The notes under the pieces are model-generated. The model had not been told where the DNA came from. It saw only the letters and a list, made by a program, of their open reading frames with translations, and ran no database searches. A stretch of DNA of 64,000 bases from contig CAKVIM010000003.1 of assembly GCA_934754775.1 (NCBI GenBank), forward strand, positions 124,001-188,000, given 5' to 3'. The first letter of the stretch is position 1; every line of letters starts with the position of its first letter. Shown here in pieces: positions 9,101-17,769 of the stretch. The translations under genes and the position numbers were made by a program. This DNA comes from an uncultured Candidatus Melainabacteria bacterium (GTDB lineage: Bacteria > Cyanobacteriota > Vampirovibrionia > Gastranaerophilales > Gastranaerophilaceae).

Positions 9101-10165
9101 ATGAAACGTTTTATCCGAAAAATATTTTCAAAAGCAACTCTTGTGGTTTTGATATGTATTTTGGCTCTTCTGACTTTCTTTTTCTGGGGTTGGATAGAGA
9201 AACAGGCATTCAAAGTCAAAGGGATGTACCTTATCTACAAGGGCGATCAAGCTTATGCACAGGATAATATGGCTAAGACTCTTGAATACTATCAAGAAGG
9301 GCTGAAACTATATCCTGAACATTATGAAGCTTGGTTTAATTTGGGCAACATTTATGCTGTGTATGAGGACTATTATTCAGCAGTAGATGCTTATGAACAC
9401 GCAATCAAGCACAATCCGAAGTTTGTAATGGCAAGGATGAATTTGGGAATAATTTATTCTGAAGATTTGGGATTTTTTGATGAAGCAATCGATCAATTTG
9501 ATACGATTACGGAAATAAGACTGCTCAAGTTGTGGATACCGTTTGTTTACAGCAACATCAAGAGCGTGCGTGGAAATCGTGGTATTGCTTATTTTAACAA
9601 AGGTGTTGCCTACAAGCAAAAAGCAATGTATCTTCCGCTTGAAAAACGCTATCTTGCGTATCAGTACTTGGGCGAAGCGATTGAAGCGTATACAGACGCA
9701 CTAAAAGTACTAAAAAAGAACTATGATATTTTTTATAACAGGGCTGTAGCTCATCATTTGCGTGGCGAATACAAAGAAGCCGGGCTTGATTATTGCAAAG
9801 CTATTAAGCTTGAGCCGATGAGGTTCGAAGCTCATTATAATTTGGCGGTGCTTCTAAGGCATTTAAACAGATACAGAGATTCTATCGATGAGTTGCAAAA
9901 AGCTGCAATGTTAATCCTTGAAACTCCGGATGAGTCCGGTTTGCAGTCTGCGTATATCTTTAATTTGTTGAATGATGTTTCAAGAAAATTTATCACCAGC
10001 GATGAATATTATACTAATAAACTTACGGACGAGCCGACTACAGGCATAAGCTATACTTATGTTAACGGTAAAATCGTGCCTGATGAAGAATTTGACAAAG
10101 CTATCTTACAAAACTTCAAGAGTTGTGCAGGGTTTGATTATTTCAATGAGGAAGAAGAGTATTAA
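9101..10165 (+). CDS. Membrane-anchored TPR protein
   Basis: A 354-aa protein with one N-terminal membrane segment (about residues 12-32, LVVLICILALLTFFFWGW) and tetratricopeptide repeats behind it. Clear repeats sit at about 47-115 (YYQEGLKLYPEHYEAWFNLG, AYEHAIKHNPKFVMARMNLG) and at 185-260. Such proteins are scaffolds for protein-protein contacts at the membrane; no catalytic motif is seen. It ends in acidic residues (NEEEEY). Its TAA stop overlaps the start of the diguanylate cyclase gene as TAATG, so the two are coupled and may act together. Confidence 0.85.
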   Translation: MKRFIRKIFSKATLVVLICILALLTFFFWGWIEKQAFKVKGMYLIYKGDQAYAQDNMAKTLEYYQEGLKLYPEHYEAWFNLGNIYAVYEDYYSAVDAYEHAIKHNPKFVMARMNLGIIYSEDLGFFDEAIDQFDTITEIRLLKLWIPFVYSNIKSVRGNRGIAYFNKGVAYKQKAMYLPLEKRYLAYQYLGEAIEAYTDALKVLKKNYDIFYNRAVAHHLRGEYKEAGLDYCKAIKLEPMRFEAHYNLAVLLRHLNRYRDSIDELQKAAMLILETPDESGLQSAYIFNLLNDVSRKFITSDEYYTNKLTDEPTTGISYTYVNGKIVPDEEFDKAILQNFKSCAGFDYFNEEEEY

Positions 10166-11562
10166 TGGAAAATAAAGAGCTTCAATTTTTATCAAAAGTT
10201 GCAGATTTGCTAAGCCGAAGTGTCACTACTTCCGAGCTCGCAGACGGACTTAAATTGATTTTGAGCAGTTATGTGAAACTTGAAAATATTTCGTTTTTTG
10301 TATATGACACAACAACAAATACTCTTCGAAATTGTGCGGATAATTGGAGCGTCATTGAGGATTCAAATTCGTTGTATCAAGATTTTGAGAACCTTAAAGA
10401 ACATGATTTTATAATCAATTCTAAGGCTTACAAATTACCGTCGGTAGTCGGTGAAATTAGCTTTAATATTTCGTCTTTATGTATGCCAATAATAAAAGAA
10501 GATAAGGTTTTTGGGCTTATTACACTTGAGTTTGAGAATAACGCTTCAACGGATATGGAATTTTTGTTTTTGATGAAAATTTTTGCGTCACAAGTTTCTC
10601 TAAAACTCCAAAACATCGTGCTGAATGAGCAATCAAAGATTAATGTTGAATTCCATGATTCAATGAAAAATATTGCAAAGATTATTGAAACGCAGTATGA
10701 GTTGAATTATATAGTGCCGTTGATTGGCGAAATGCTTGACAGATTTATCTCTGACCATTTGATTTATGTATTCCTAAAACAAGATGGTGAGTTTAAACTC
10801 GTTTGGCCAAAGGCTTGTAAAGATGAAAGAATTTATGAAGCTTTGAAGCAGTTGACGCCTGAAACTACTTATATCTTGACCAATGAGGATAAAATCGGAG
10901 CGTTTCCGCTAACTTCTGACGGTGAAATTACGGGTTGTATTGTTGCCAGAAGCACGCTGGATAAGCTTTCAAAACGGGATATAAGCTATCTTGAACAGCT
11001 TACAAGGCAGTCTGCTATTACTATTAACAGAGCAAATATGTATTCTAAAGTCTTGCAATACGCAACTTTAGACGCTTTGACGAATTTGAATAACAGACGC
11101 CAGTTTGAAGTTCGACTTAAGCAAGAAATTGCAACAACAAAACGTCAGAAAAATCCTCTATGTGGCATGATGATTGATATTGACTTTTTCAAAAAAGTCA
11201 ACGATACTTATGGGCATGCAAGCGGTGATGCAGTATTGAGAACAGTTGCGGCTATAATTAAAGAACATTTGAGAGAATCTGATATTCCGTCAAGATATGG
11301 TGGCGAAGAGTTTGCAGTACTTCTACCTTATACACATATTGAAGAAGCTCAAATTGTCGGTGAACGTTTGAGAAAAGCTGTCGAGGAAACTCCAATCCCT
11401 ATTGACAAAAAAACTATAAATGTCACAATAAGTATGGGCTTAGCCGAATTTGACGCTCAGGAGAGTGGAGAACAACTCTTTAAGCGAGCTGATAAGGCTT
11501 TGTATGAGGCGAAAGAAACCGGAAGGAACAGGGTATGTATAGACAAAAATGCAGCACTTTAG
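10165..11562 (+). CDS. GAF-domain diguanylate cyclase (GGEEF)
   Basis: Makes cyclic di-GMP from two GTP. Residues up to about 290 look like two GAF-type sensor domains. From about 300 comes a full GGDEF domain: IDIDFFKKVNDTYGHASGD, then RYGGEEFAVLLP as the active-site loop, a common functional variant. A product-inhibition I-site RxxD (RESD) lies exactly five residues before GGEEF. No EAL or HD-GYP partner is in the window. It is coupled to the upstream TPR gene by TAATG and overlaps tsaE by 28 bases, so a signalling gene is embedded in an operon with tRNA-modification genes. Confidence 0.93.
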   Translation: MENKELQFLSKVADLLSRSVTTSELADGLKLILSSYVKLENISFFVYDTTTNTLRNCADNWSVIEDSNSLYQDFENLKEHDFIINSKAYKLPSVVGEISFNISSLCMPIIKEDKVFGLITLEFENNASTDMEFLFLMKIFASQVSLKLQNIVLNEQSKINVEFHDSMKNIAKIIETQYELNYIVPLIGEMLDRFISDHLIYVFLKQDGEFKLVWPKACKDERIYEALKQLTPETTYILTNEDKIGAFPLTSDGEITGCIVARSTLDKLSKRDISYLEQLTRQSAITINRANMYSKVLQYATLDALTNLNNRRQFEVRLKQEIATTKRQKNPLCGMMIDIDFFKKVNDTYGHASGDAVLRTVAAIIKEHLRESDIPSRYGGEEFAVLLPYTHIEEAQIVGERLRKAVEETPIPIDKKTINVTISMGLAEFDAQESGEQLFKRADKALYEAKETGRNRVCIDKNAAL

Positions 11563-11993
11563 AAGATACGAAGGCTCTTGCTTATAAGTTTGCGAATCTT
11601 GTGAAAGATAGTGGATGTTTTGTTAACCTTTTCGGTGAAATCGGAGCAGGAAAAACTGCTTTCGTGAAACTTGTTGCTGAGGCATTAGGGATTAAAGAAA
11701 AAGTGACAAGCCCAAGCTTTGTAATACTTAATGAATATCACAGCAGCTCAATTCCTGTCTATCATTTTGATTTATACAGATTAGAACACGCCGGTATAAA
11801 AACAATTACGGACGAGCTTCGAGAATACTCAGAGGGTAGAAAAATTACGTTCGTTGAATGGGCTGAGTTCTCGCAAGGTGAACTTCCGTTTAATAGGATA
11901 GAAATAAACGTGACTTATGATGACGATGACAGTAGAATTTACGAATTCAAATCTATTGGCAGAGATGAAATTATAGAAGGGCTAAAAAAGTGA
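11535..11993 (+). CDS. tsaE: tRNA threonylcarbamoyladenosine biosynthesis ATPase TsaE
   Basis: ATPase of the t6A tRNA-modification complex, acting with TsaB and TsaD. The P-loop GEIGAGKT is at about residue 33-40, followed by VTSPSFVILNEY and FDLYRLE and a C-terminal VEWAEF, all typical. The 152-aa length is normal. The start overlaps the end of the diguanylate cyclase gene by 28 bases; no better downstream start precedes the conserved N-terminal strand. tsaB follows with a GTGA overlap. TsaD is not in this window. Confidence 0.93.
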   Translation: MYRQKCSTLEDTKALAYKFANLVKDSGCFVNLFGEIGAGKTAFVKLVAEALGIKEKVTSPSFVILNEYHSSSIPVYHFDLYRLEHAGIKTITDELREYSEGRKITFVEWAEFSQGELPFNRIEINVTYDDDDSRIYEFKSIGRDEIIEGLKK

Positions 11994-12604
11994 AAATACT
12001 AGCATTTGACACTTGTCTTGATAAAACATATATTACACTTGCAGAAGATGATAAAATTATCCAAAGCGAAACGATTTTGTCAAATGGAGAAAATTACCAC
12101 TCTGCATATTTGATTTCCACAATCGTGAAAGTCTTGAAGAATGCGGGTTTGACTCCAAAAGATGTTGATATGATTGCAACTGATATTGGTCCGGGGAGTT
12201 TTACAGGCATAAGAGCTTGTACGACCGTTGCACGTGTGCTTGCACAACAGCTTGATATAAAAGCTGTCGGCGTTTCATCTTTAGAAATTTTATCAAAGAT
12301 TTTGGGCGGTAATGATTTAGTTGCACTTGATGCCAGAAAAAACAAAGCTTATGTTTTTGATGGTGAAATCTTAGGTGCAATTGAGTTAGAAAAAGTGGAC
12401 GAAATGGTTAAGGGCAGAACTCTGATTACAGACAATAGTTTGCTGGAGAGATTTAGCCAATACACAGATAAAGCAATCTCTTATCAAGCTTCAGATTATC
12501 CGTTGGGCGAGATTTTGGCAAAATTGGCTTTAGGTAAAGAAGAAACTAATTGGCGGAAACTTAAACCGCTTTACATTCAGCCACCGCCAGTGTTTGGGAA
12601 ATAA
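11990..12604 (+). CDS. tsaB: tRNA threonylcarbamoyladenosine biosynthesis protein TsaB
   Basis: Actin-like ASKHA scaffold that pairs with TsaD in t6A synthesis. The 204-aa product starts MKILAFDTCLDKTYITLAE (GTG start overlapping the tsaE stop) and has the characteristic DIGPGSFTGIRACTTVAR near residue 65-82 and VGVSSLEIL near 95. The C-terminus is shortened relative to some TsaB proteins but within the usual range. A small hairpin follows directly after the stop. Confidence 0.93.
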   Translation: MKILAFDTCLDKTYITLAEDDKIIQSETILSNGENYHSAYLISTIVKVLKNAGLTPKDVDMIATDIGPGSFTGIRACTTVARVLAQQLDIKAVGVSSLEILSKILGGNDLVALDARKNKAYVFDGEILGAIELEKVDEMVKGRTLITDNSLLERFSQYTDKAISYQASDYPLGEILAKLALGKEETNWRKLKPLYIQPPPVFGK

Positions 12605-12626
12605 TTGCAATACTTTAGTATTGCAA
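12605..12626 (+). terminator. Hairpin after tsaB
   Basis: TTGCAATAC-TTTA-GTATTGCAA forms a perfect 9-bp stem directly after the tsaB stop. There is no clear U-tract, so it may be a weak terminator or an mRNA 3' stabiliser. Confidence 0.45.
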
Positions 12627-12663
12627 GTGATACTGTTTAATAATAAATTTTAAGAAATTGAAC

Positions 12664-13037
12664 ATCATTCGCACCACGAGCGTGCAGCGATTAGCTGCGA
12701 TAGCGAGTGAGAAAGTGCAGGCTTTGCCTGCTGCATCTATTCAAACAACGCTCGTCAGAGCGTAGAAAACAATGGCGTGTTTTCTCTTTCTTTTCGTACT
12801 TTTCTTTCTTTTTTAATTCGCAACAAAAGAGAAAGAAAAGTACATTTTTTATTTCAAAATAGTTCTTCATTTTCTTTTCTTTATTGCGAAAAAAGAAAAG
12901 AAAACGAAGCAAAAGAAAAGAAATGACGCACTGTTTTCTACGCCCTTCGGGCGTGGTCTAAATGGATATAGCAAGCAGAGCTTGCACTCTTACGCTCGCT
13001 ATCGCAGCTAATCGCTGCACGCTTGCGGTGCGAATGT
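12664..13037. repeat. Two head-to-head units of a dispersed three-hairpin palindromic repeat
   Basis: The 605-base gap between tsaB and the SEC-C gene contains an inverted pair of about 120-base arms. Each arm has, in order, hairpin 1 (GCAGC/GCTGC at 12684-12698 and 13004-13018), hairpin 2 (12717-12731 and 12971-12985), hairpin 3 (12748-12763 and 12940-12954), a conserved TAGAAAACA, and a long AT-rich hairpin (12796-12843 and 12864-12908). Further units lie at 31103-31251 and 62446-62600. Stem sequences differ between copies but stay paired. No coding sequence is credible here. Confidence 0.85.
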
Positions 13038-13113
13038 CGCTTGATTTGTCGAATTTATCATGAATGGTAGTGCGTATTGCACTAGAGGGAAAAGCTCTTC
13101 TATCAAGCTGTAG

Positions 13114-13133
13114 GTTGGGCATACCTGCCCAAC
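13114..13133. repeat. Short perfect hairpin GTTGGGCA/TGCCCAAC
   Basis: Eight-bp stem with loop TACC in the gap before the SEC-C gene. It resembles short dispersed palindromes found in many bacterial genomes; function unknown. Confidence 0.5.
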
Positions 13134-13209
13134 AAAATCTCTTCTTGCCTTACTGTATTATTGCCAAAAAATTTTGCTTACGATATCCTAGTTATGTGAG
13201 GAGAAAGTA

Positions 13210-14454
13210 ATGACAGTTATAGAAAAAATTAATGAAATAAACGAAGCGGTTAAAGAGATTTTTGATTTTACGCAAAAGAACGAAACAATTAAAGCTGATT
13301 TTGATGAATATTTGGCAACTATTGGGGCAAGAAATATTCAACTTAGCCAAATGGAAAAGATATTTTTGCCTTATGTATTTGAACGCAGAATTAACGATAA
13401 ATCTATACTTGAAATGTTTTTAGAAGAAAACGGTGAGCAAAATATTGTGAAAAGTTTGCTTGATGCACAAGCTTCTATTTTTGAAATCAAAAAGATTTTG
13501 AAAAACGGTTTTGAACTTTATAATCTCATTAACGAAAAAACTTACAAAGTACTTTCACTTACTAAAATGACTAATTTTAGAGGCGTGTATGCAGGCCAAT
13601 ATATTGTCGCTAGAATATTTGAATTGGATAATGAGTATTATGTGATAGAAATTTCAAGCATTTTATCGCATTCACAAAAAGAAGAAGCTTACAGATACGC
13701 TGTTATGAAGCTTGTTCATGCCCCAAGAATGCTTTATACGGATAATCCTGAAAAAGAGGAAGAAGTTAAAGCGACTATTAATGAGATGTATGAAAAATTT
13801 ATTAAATCATTTGGTAAAGATATGATTTTGACGACCAATAAGCACGCAGATGATATTATTGGGGCGTTTAATGAAGGCGAGGACATTGACCTTTCTGATA
13901 AAGGCTGTGATGTTGAAGCATTCAAGTTTTTCCACGTGAAAGAGTTAGATAACAATTATTCTAATTTCTTAGAAAACTCAATGGGTGGATTTTCTTCTCA
14001 TAATGAAATTTATGATGTTGCAGTAATCTTTGATAAAGAAAATGGATTATATGCAATTCCTTTCTATGAAACTTTTTGCAAAATATTTGAGGATAAAGAC
14101 TCTGTTGAGAATGCAAAAGCTTGCGTTGAGTATTTCTTAACGAATGATTCTATTCCAAACACTATATTGGAAAGAGTTTCAACGCAGTATCCTAATTTTA
14201 TGGAAACAATTAATGAAATTATGGGCACAAATTATACATTTGAAGAACTAATTAAATATTATAAGTCAGAATATCTGAAAAATAAGATATATTCTTCTGC
14301 AACTATTTTGTTTTGCTCAAATGCTTTTTCACAGATTTTTGATTATATTTCTGAACCGAAGGCACAAGCACCTGTCTCAACCGAAAAAGTTGGCAGAAAT
14401 GACCCTTGCCCTTGTGGTAGCGGGAAAAAATACAAAAATTGCTGCGGGAAATAG
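13210..14454 (+). CDS. Protein of unknown function with C-terminal SEC-C zinc motif
   Basis: A 414-aa soluble protein. The only recognisable feature is the last 20 residues, the SEC-C metal-binding motif [19 protein letters not shown], also found at the end of SecA and of many orphan proteins. The preceding 390 residues are acidic and helical with no motif I know. A good GAGGAGAAA site precedes the ATG. SEC-C usually marks contact with the translation or secretion machinery, but nothing here fixes the role. It stands alone behind a repeat-filled gap. Confidence 0.8.
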   Translation: MTVIEKINEINEAVKEIFDFTQKNETIKADFDEYLATIGARNIQLSQMEKIFLPYVFERRINDKSILEMFLEENGEQNIVKSLLDAQASIFEIKKILKNGFELYNLINEKTYKVLSLTKMTNFRGVYAGQYIVARIFELDNEYYVIEISSILSHSQKEEAYRYAVMKLVHAPRMLYTDNPEKEEEVKATINEMYEKFIKSFGKDMILTTNKHADDIIGAFNEGEDIDLSDKGCDVEAFKFFHVKELDNNYSNFLENSMGGFSSHNEIYDVAVIFDKENGLYAIPFYETFCKIFEDKDSVENAKACVEYFLTNDSIPNTILERVSTQYPNFMETINEIMGTNYTFEELIKYYKSEYLKNKIYSSATILFCSNAFSQIFDYISEPKAQAPVSTEKVGRNDPCPCGSGKKYKNCCGK

Positions 14455-14531
14455 AGCAAAGTTTGCATTGATATAAAGAGCCGAATATGCTATTATATAA
14501 GAGTCCGATACAGAGAATGAGGAAGTTTTAT

Positions 14532-15272
14532 ATGAATAAAAGGCTTGGTTTTACCCTTGCAGAAGTGTTGATAACTTTGGGAATTATTGGTGTAGTTGCG
14601 GCTTTAACTGCTCCTGCACTAATTCAAAACGTAGGCAGTGCAAAAGTAGGGCCGACTTTGGCAAAAGTTAAGTCAACGATTGAAATTGCAAATGAACAGA
14701 TTTTGAGCGATAATGATGCAAATAGATTGTCTTCTATTATAGATTACAAAGGTGATTCAGCTTATGATAGCCCTAAGATAAGATACTGTGAAATTTTGTC
14801 TAAATATATAGCAGGTAGTTCATTCAAAACAAGTGAGCCTGTTAAATACGTTGATATAAATCCTGCTATCTCACATTATGATGATCCTAGTATAGCAGCA
14901 GGAGGTGAAAATAGTGCACTGTTCTATTTTAAGGATAATGTAGAAATTATGTTTTTGGAATATAAAGGTGGGGTTTATCCTGCCAAAGGTTCTTATAAAG
15001 GACAGTTAATGTCAGTTAGAGTTGATATTAATGGCTTTAAAAACAAACCAAATTGTTTCGGAAAAGATATTTTTTATTTTTACATAGATGAGTCCGGTCA
15101 AATGATTCCTTGGGGCTCAAAAACACATGTTTGGCTAAAAGAGAATGATTCTCCTTGGTGCGATTGGTCGGATGAGTCAAGTATGTGTTCTTGTACAGAG
15201 AATAAAGTTGGCAATGGCTGGGGTTGTTCCGGTTCTATTTTTGATAATAATTTGAAGGTTATATATCAATAG
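14532..15272 (+). CDS. Type IV pilin-like / pseudopilin protein
   Basis: Secreted pilus-like subunit. The leader MNKRL is followed by the prepilin peptidase site G-FTLAEVLITLGIIGVVAA with Glu at +5 and the hydrophobic helix of type IV pilins. The 247-aa product has a large C-terminal domain rich in Cys and Trp (a cluster near residues 208-237, CDWSDESSMCSC), suggesting disulphides. I use ATG 14532 because AGGAAG lies eight bases before it and the leader then has normal length; the frame is open from 14487. Single-gene unit. Which pilus or secretion system it serves is not visible in this window. Confidence 0.85.
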   Translation: MNKRLGFTLAEVLITLGIIGVVAALTAPALIQNVGSAKVGPTLAKVKSTIEIANEQILSDNDANRLSSIIDYKGDSAYDSPKIRYCEILSKYIAGSSFKTSEPVKYVDINPAISHYDDPSIAAGGENSALFYFKDNVEIMFLEYKGGVYPAKGSYKGQLMSVRVDINGFKNKPNCFGKDIFYFYIDESGQMIPWGSKTHVWLKENDSPWCDWSDESSMCSCTENKVGNGWGCSGSIFDNNLKVIYQ

Positions 15273-15295
15273 AATGTAGTTTTATAGTTTTGTAC

Positions 15296-15322
15296 GTGGC
15301 GGATTTCGAAGAAATCCGCCAC
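15296..15322 (+). terminator. Hairpin after the pilin gene
   Basis: GTGGCGGATTTC (15296-15307) pairs with GAAATCCGCCAC (15311-15322), 12 bp with a three-base loop. The tail is only moderately T-rich, so termination is likely but not certain. Confidence 0.6.
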
Positions 15323-15385
15323 TTGCATTTCTGCGGTCAATTTTTGAGGGGGATTTTTTATTAGATAAAAAAATAAAATACCCCC

Positions 15386-15413
15386 TTTACAAAAAAAAAT
15401 CATCATGTACAAT
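15386..15413 (+). promoter_or_regulatory. Promoter of tRNA-Ala
   Basis: TTTACA (15386-15391), 16-base spacer, TACAAT (15408-15413), ending 55 bases before the mature tRNA. Nothing else lies between. Confidence 0.6.
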
Positions 15414-15468
15414 AGTAAATGTAGCCGATATCAAGAAGTAGCGACTACACGACCAGAACAACCGAAAT

Positions 15469-15544
15469 GGGGGTTTAGCTCAGCTGGTAGAGCACCTGCT
15501 TTGCACGCAGGGGGTCAGGAGTTCGAATCTCCTAACCTCCACCA
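15469..15544 (+). tRNA. tRNA-Ala (anticodon TGC)
   Basis: A 76-base cloverleaf with encoded CCA. The acceptor stem GGGGGTT pairs with AACCTCC (one G-T), the D arm holds AGCTGGTAGAGC, the anticodon stem CCTGC/GCAGG encloses the loop TTTGCAC with anticodon TGC at 15502-15504, and the T arm carries GTTCGAATC. Its 3' 41 bases from the anticodon arm onward are repeated at 27004-27044, so this is the target site of the island to its right. Confidence 0.97.
15499..15539 (+). repeat. Left copy of the att direct repeat (inside tRNA-Ala)
   Basis: 41 bases from the anticodon arm to the acceptor stem are identical to 27004-27044. After one mismatch the match continues for 11 more bases (ACCATAAAAAA). 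This is the expected mark left by a tyrosine-type integrase using a tRNA 3' end. Confidence 0.85.
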
Positions 15545-15545
15545 T

Positions 15546-15579
15546 AAAAAACCGAATGACATCTGTTATTCGGTTTTTT
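15546..15579 (+). terminator. Terminator after tRNA-Ala
   Basis: AAAAAACCGAAT pairs with ATTCGGTTTTTT across a ten-base loop, ending in a T-run. A similar but diverged hairpin follows the right-hand att copy (27051-27085), as expected if the island brought its own 3' end for the tRNA. Confidence 0.8.
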
Positions 15580-15910
15580 ATTTTGTCTGGGTAGGGCTTG
15601 ATGAGAATCTCCCAAAATGCGTTTAGCATTTTCTGGGAGTTGCGTGAGTGAGCTGAGGCTGGAGTGTTTTTGCAAAATGACGATTAGTCATTGAAGCAAA
15701 ACACGGAATTGCCGTTAAACGCGAACGAGCAAGACCGAATCTCTTAACCGTTACTATAAAGCATAGAAATGTATTGTCATTCCTGTATTTTATCCATTTC
15801 ACTTGCTCAAGTTTTCATCAAAAGTTCGGTGGCTGGAAAGCTTGCTTTCTTAAATATTAGTTTTTAGTAAAAATGTTAAGTGCAAATGTCAACTCTTTTA
15901 TATATAAGAT
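15580..15910. other. Non-coding left end of the island with two large hairpins
   Basis: No gene is seen. Two consecutive imperfect hairpins stand out: 15609-15639 (CTCCCA...GCATTTT, loop GTTTA) and 15664-15704 (GTGTTTTTGC...GTCATT, loop GATTA), both with similar five-base loops. They could be integrase or accessory-factor binding structures at the island end, a structured RNA, or dispersed repeats; the sequence alone does not decide. Confidence 0.5.
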
Positions 15911-17254
15911 TTAGTGAAAATAGTGATGATTATAGCTATTAATAAAGCCACTAAAGTTTACATTTTGGTTTATATTTCCAGAATAATGAACGTAATTATG
16001 TGTTGGAGTTGATTTTATAGCATATGCTCCTATTAAAGTCGTTTTAATAATATCCTTCGTATACTTATATATTTCTTCTCTGCGTTCCTGATTCCAAGTA
16101 TGTTCACGCAATATTTCATAATCTTTATTTTCTCTTAGTTCTTTTTTAATTATACTTGCATAACTTTTATATAATTCTTGTCCACTATATGCTGATATAC
16201 AATGAATAATATTTTTAAAATATGCAATTCTCCTTTTTTCCCAATATAAATTCCATTTCGTATTACTTCCATTACTATATACATATTCTCCGGGGCATAT
16301 GTCAAACCAACTTGGAATTTCTATAAAATTTTTCACATTTGTTACACTATTTTTAACAATTAATTCAACATCGTCAACCATTGCAATAACAATTGGTGTG
16401 ACATCGAGTTCTTTTGTTTGTTTTGACATATTATATGCTTTTTCTAAGTCCTCATAGGCACTTATATAAGACTTTAATTGCATTTTAGCAAAACCACGAT
16501 AAAAATAGCTAATATATGATTTAGAATTTTTTTCAACAAGTTTATTAGCATATTTTAAAGCATCATTATATTTAGAATCTTCTATTGAACAAATATACAT
16601 TGTTGAATTTGCTACTACTTCATTTTTATCAAGTTCTAGCGTTTGTTTAGCATATTTTTTAGCATTTTCTATGTCATTTAACGATAAATATACCGAACTC
16701 ATTGTTCCTAATATTGCAGGTGACTTAGTTATGTTATATATAGAATTTAAATTTGTTATTGCTTCTCCATAATTACCATTTAAAAGAAGTGCCTTAACAA
16801 GTAATGCTTTTGCTTCTATATCATTGGGATATGTTAATATGTATTTATTTAATAAAGCAATCGCTTTTTTGTATTTCTTGTTTTTAATATATTTATCATA
16901 TTTATTTTGATATTTTATATTATCATCAACTATATTTAAATTTTTTGCTTTTAGATTATAAGAAATTTCATTATTTTTATTGTCAAATATTATAATAGAC
17001 AGTAAAGAAGAATCAAAATATGCTCTTGTATTTTGTAAGTTTAACTTAGTATTACTAATGGATTTTATTACAGAATCTTTTGTAATACCTGCTTTATCAG
17101 CAACGGATTTGTGTGATACATCAATAATTTTTACATCATAATTTCCATTATTATATACATGTGCATAGTATATCCCATATGGATTACGAGTAAAAGCTTG
17201 AGCAGGTGATATTAAAAATAAAGTCAATGCACTCAATAATACAATCTTCTTCAT
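15911..17254 (-). CDS. Secreted PDZ-like / TPR protein
   Basis: A 447-aa protein with a Sec signal peptide (MKKIVLLSALTLFLISPAQA, cleavage after AQA). Residues about 40-75 (VSHKSVADKAGITKDSVIKSI) resemble a PDZ domain, and TPR repeats run from about 115 to 265. The C-terminal 170 residues have no known domain and end in an Asn/His-rich tail. It is more AT-rich than the core genes and lies inside the tRNA-Ala island, divergent from an XRE regulator gene. Probably periplasmic or surface-exposed; role in the island unknown. Confidence 0.7.
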   Translation of the reverse strand: MKKIVLLSALTLFLISPAQAFTRNPYGIYYAHVYNNGNYDVKIIDVSHKSVADKAGITKDSVIKSISNTKLNLQNTRAYFDSSLLSIIIFDNKNNEISYNLKAKNLNIVDDNIKYQNKYDKYIKNKKYKKAIALLNKYILTYPNDIEAKALLVKALLLNGNYGEAITNLNSIYNITKSPAILGTMSSVYLSLNDIENAKKYAKQTLELDKNEVVANSTMYICSIEDSKYNDALKYANKLVEKNSKSYISYFYRGFAKMQLKSYISAYEDLEKAYNMSKQTKELDVTPIVIAMVDDVELIVKNSVTNVKNFIEIPSWFDICPGEYVYSNGSNTKWNLYWEKRRIAYFKNIIHCISAYSGQELYKSYASIIKKELRENKDYEILREHTWNQERREEIYKYTKDIIKTTLIGAYAIKSTPTHNYVHYSGNINQNVNFSGFINSYNHHYFH

Positions 17255-17380
17255 ATAGTTCTCCTTGTTGTTTTAAAATGATATTTTATAAATTCTTTGT
17301 TCAACTAAACAATATATCATGTTATTATGATAAGTATATCATCATAAATGATAAATATGCAACCATAATTGTTAAATTTA

Positions 17381-17409
17381 TTGACGCTCTATAATCTTTT
17401 TATTAAAAT
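17381..17409 (+). promoter_or_regulatory. Promoter of the XRE regulator gene at 17443
   Basis: TTGACG (17381-17386), 17-base spacer, TAAAAT (17404-17409), 33 bases before the ATG, which has its own GAGGT ribosome site. Confidence 0.55.
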
Positions 17410-17442
17410 TGGCATAAAGTATACTGATGTTGTGAGGTAATT

Positions 17443-17769
17443 ATGTCAACATTAAGTATGCAAGTAGGAAAACGTATAAAAGAATTAAGAGAAGCCAAAG
17501 GAATGAAACAGGTTGAACTTGCTGATCTAATTGACATGGAAGCTACAAATTTAAGTAAGCTTGAAAAAGGGGTGCATTTACCAAAAGAGGACAATTTAAA
17601 TAAAATCACCAATGCTCTTGGAGTAGAAATAAAGGATTTATTTGACTTCGGGCATATTAAAACTAAACAAGAATTAGTTAATGACATCAATACAATTTTC
17701 GAACAATCAACACTAGAAGAAATGCAATTTTTTTACAAAATTTTGATGTCATATAAAGAATTAAAGTAA
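17443..17769 (+). CDS. XRE-family transcriptional regulator
   Basis: A 108-aa DNA-binding protein. The HTH covers about residues 10-65 (VGKRIKELREAKGMKQVELA, then ATNLSKLEKGVHLP). The remaining 40 residues form a short helical tail, probably for dimerisation. A GAGGT site precedes the ATG. It lies in the island next to a secreted protein gene on each side and overlaps the tail of the convergent 17733-18116 gene by 37 bases. Likely target: its own region or an island promoter. Confidence 0.85.
   Translation: MSTLSMQVGKRIKELREAKGMKQVELADLIDMEATNLSKLEKGVHLPKEDNLNKITNALGVEIKDLFDFGHIKTKQELVNDINTIFEQSTLEEMQFFYKILMSYKELK

Noticed and set aside
12691..12912. 73-codon frame inside the inverted repeat
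   Set aside because: Low-complexity Lys/Phe translation of the AT hairpins.
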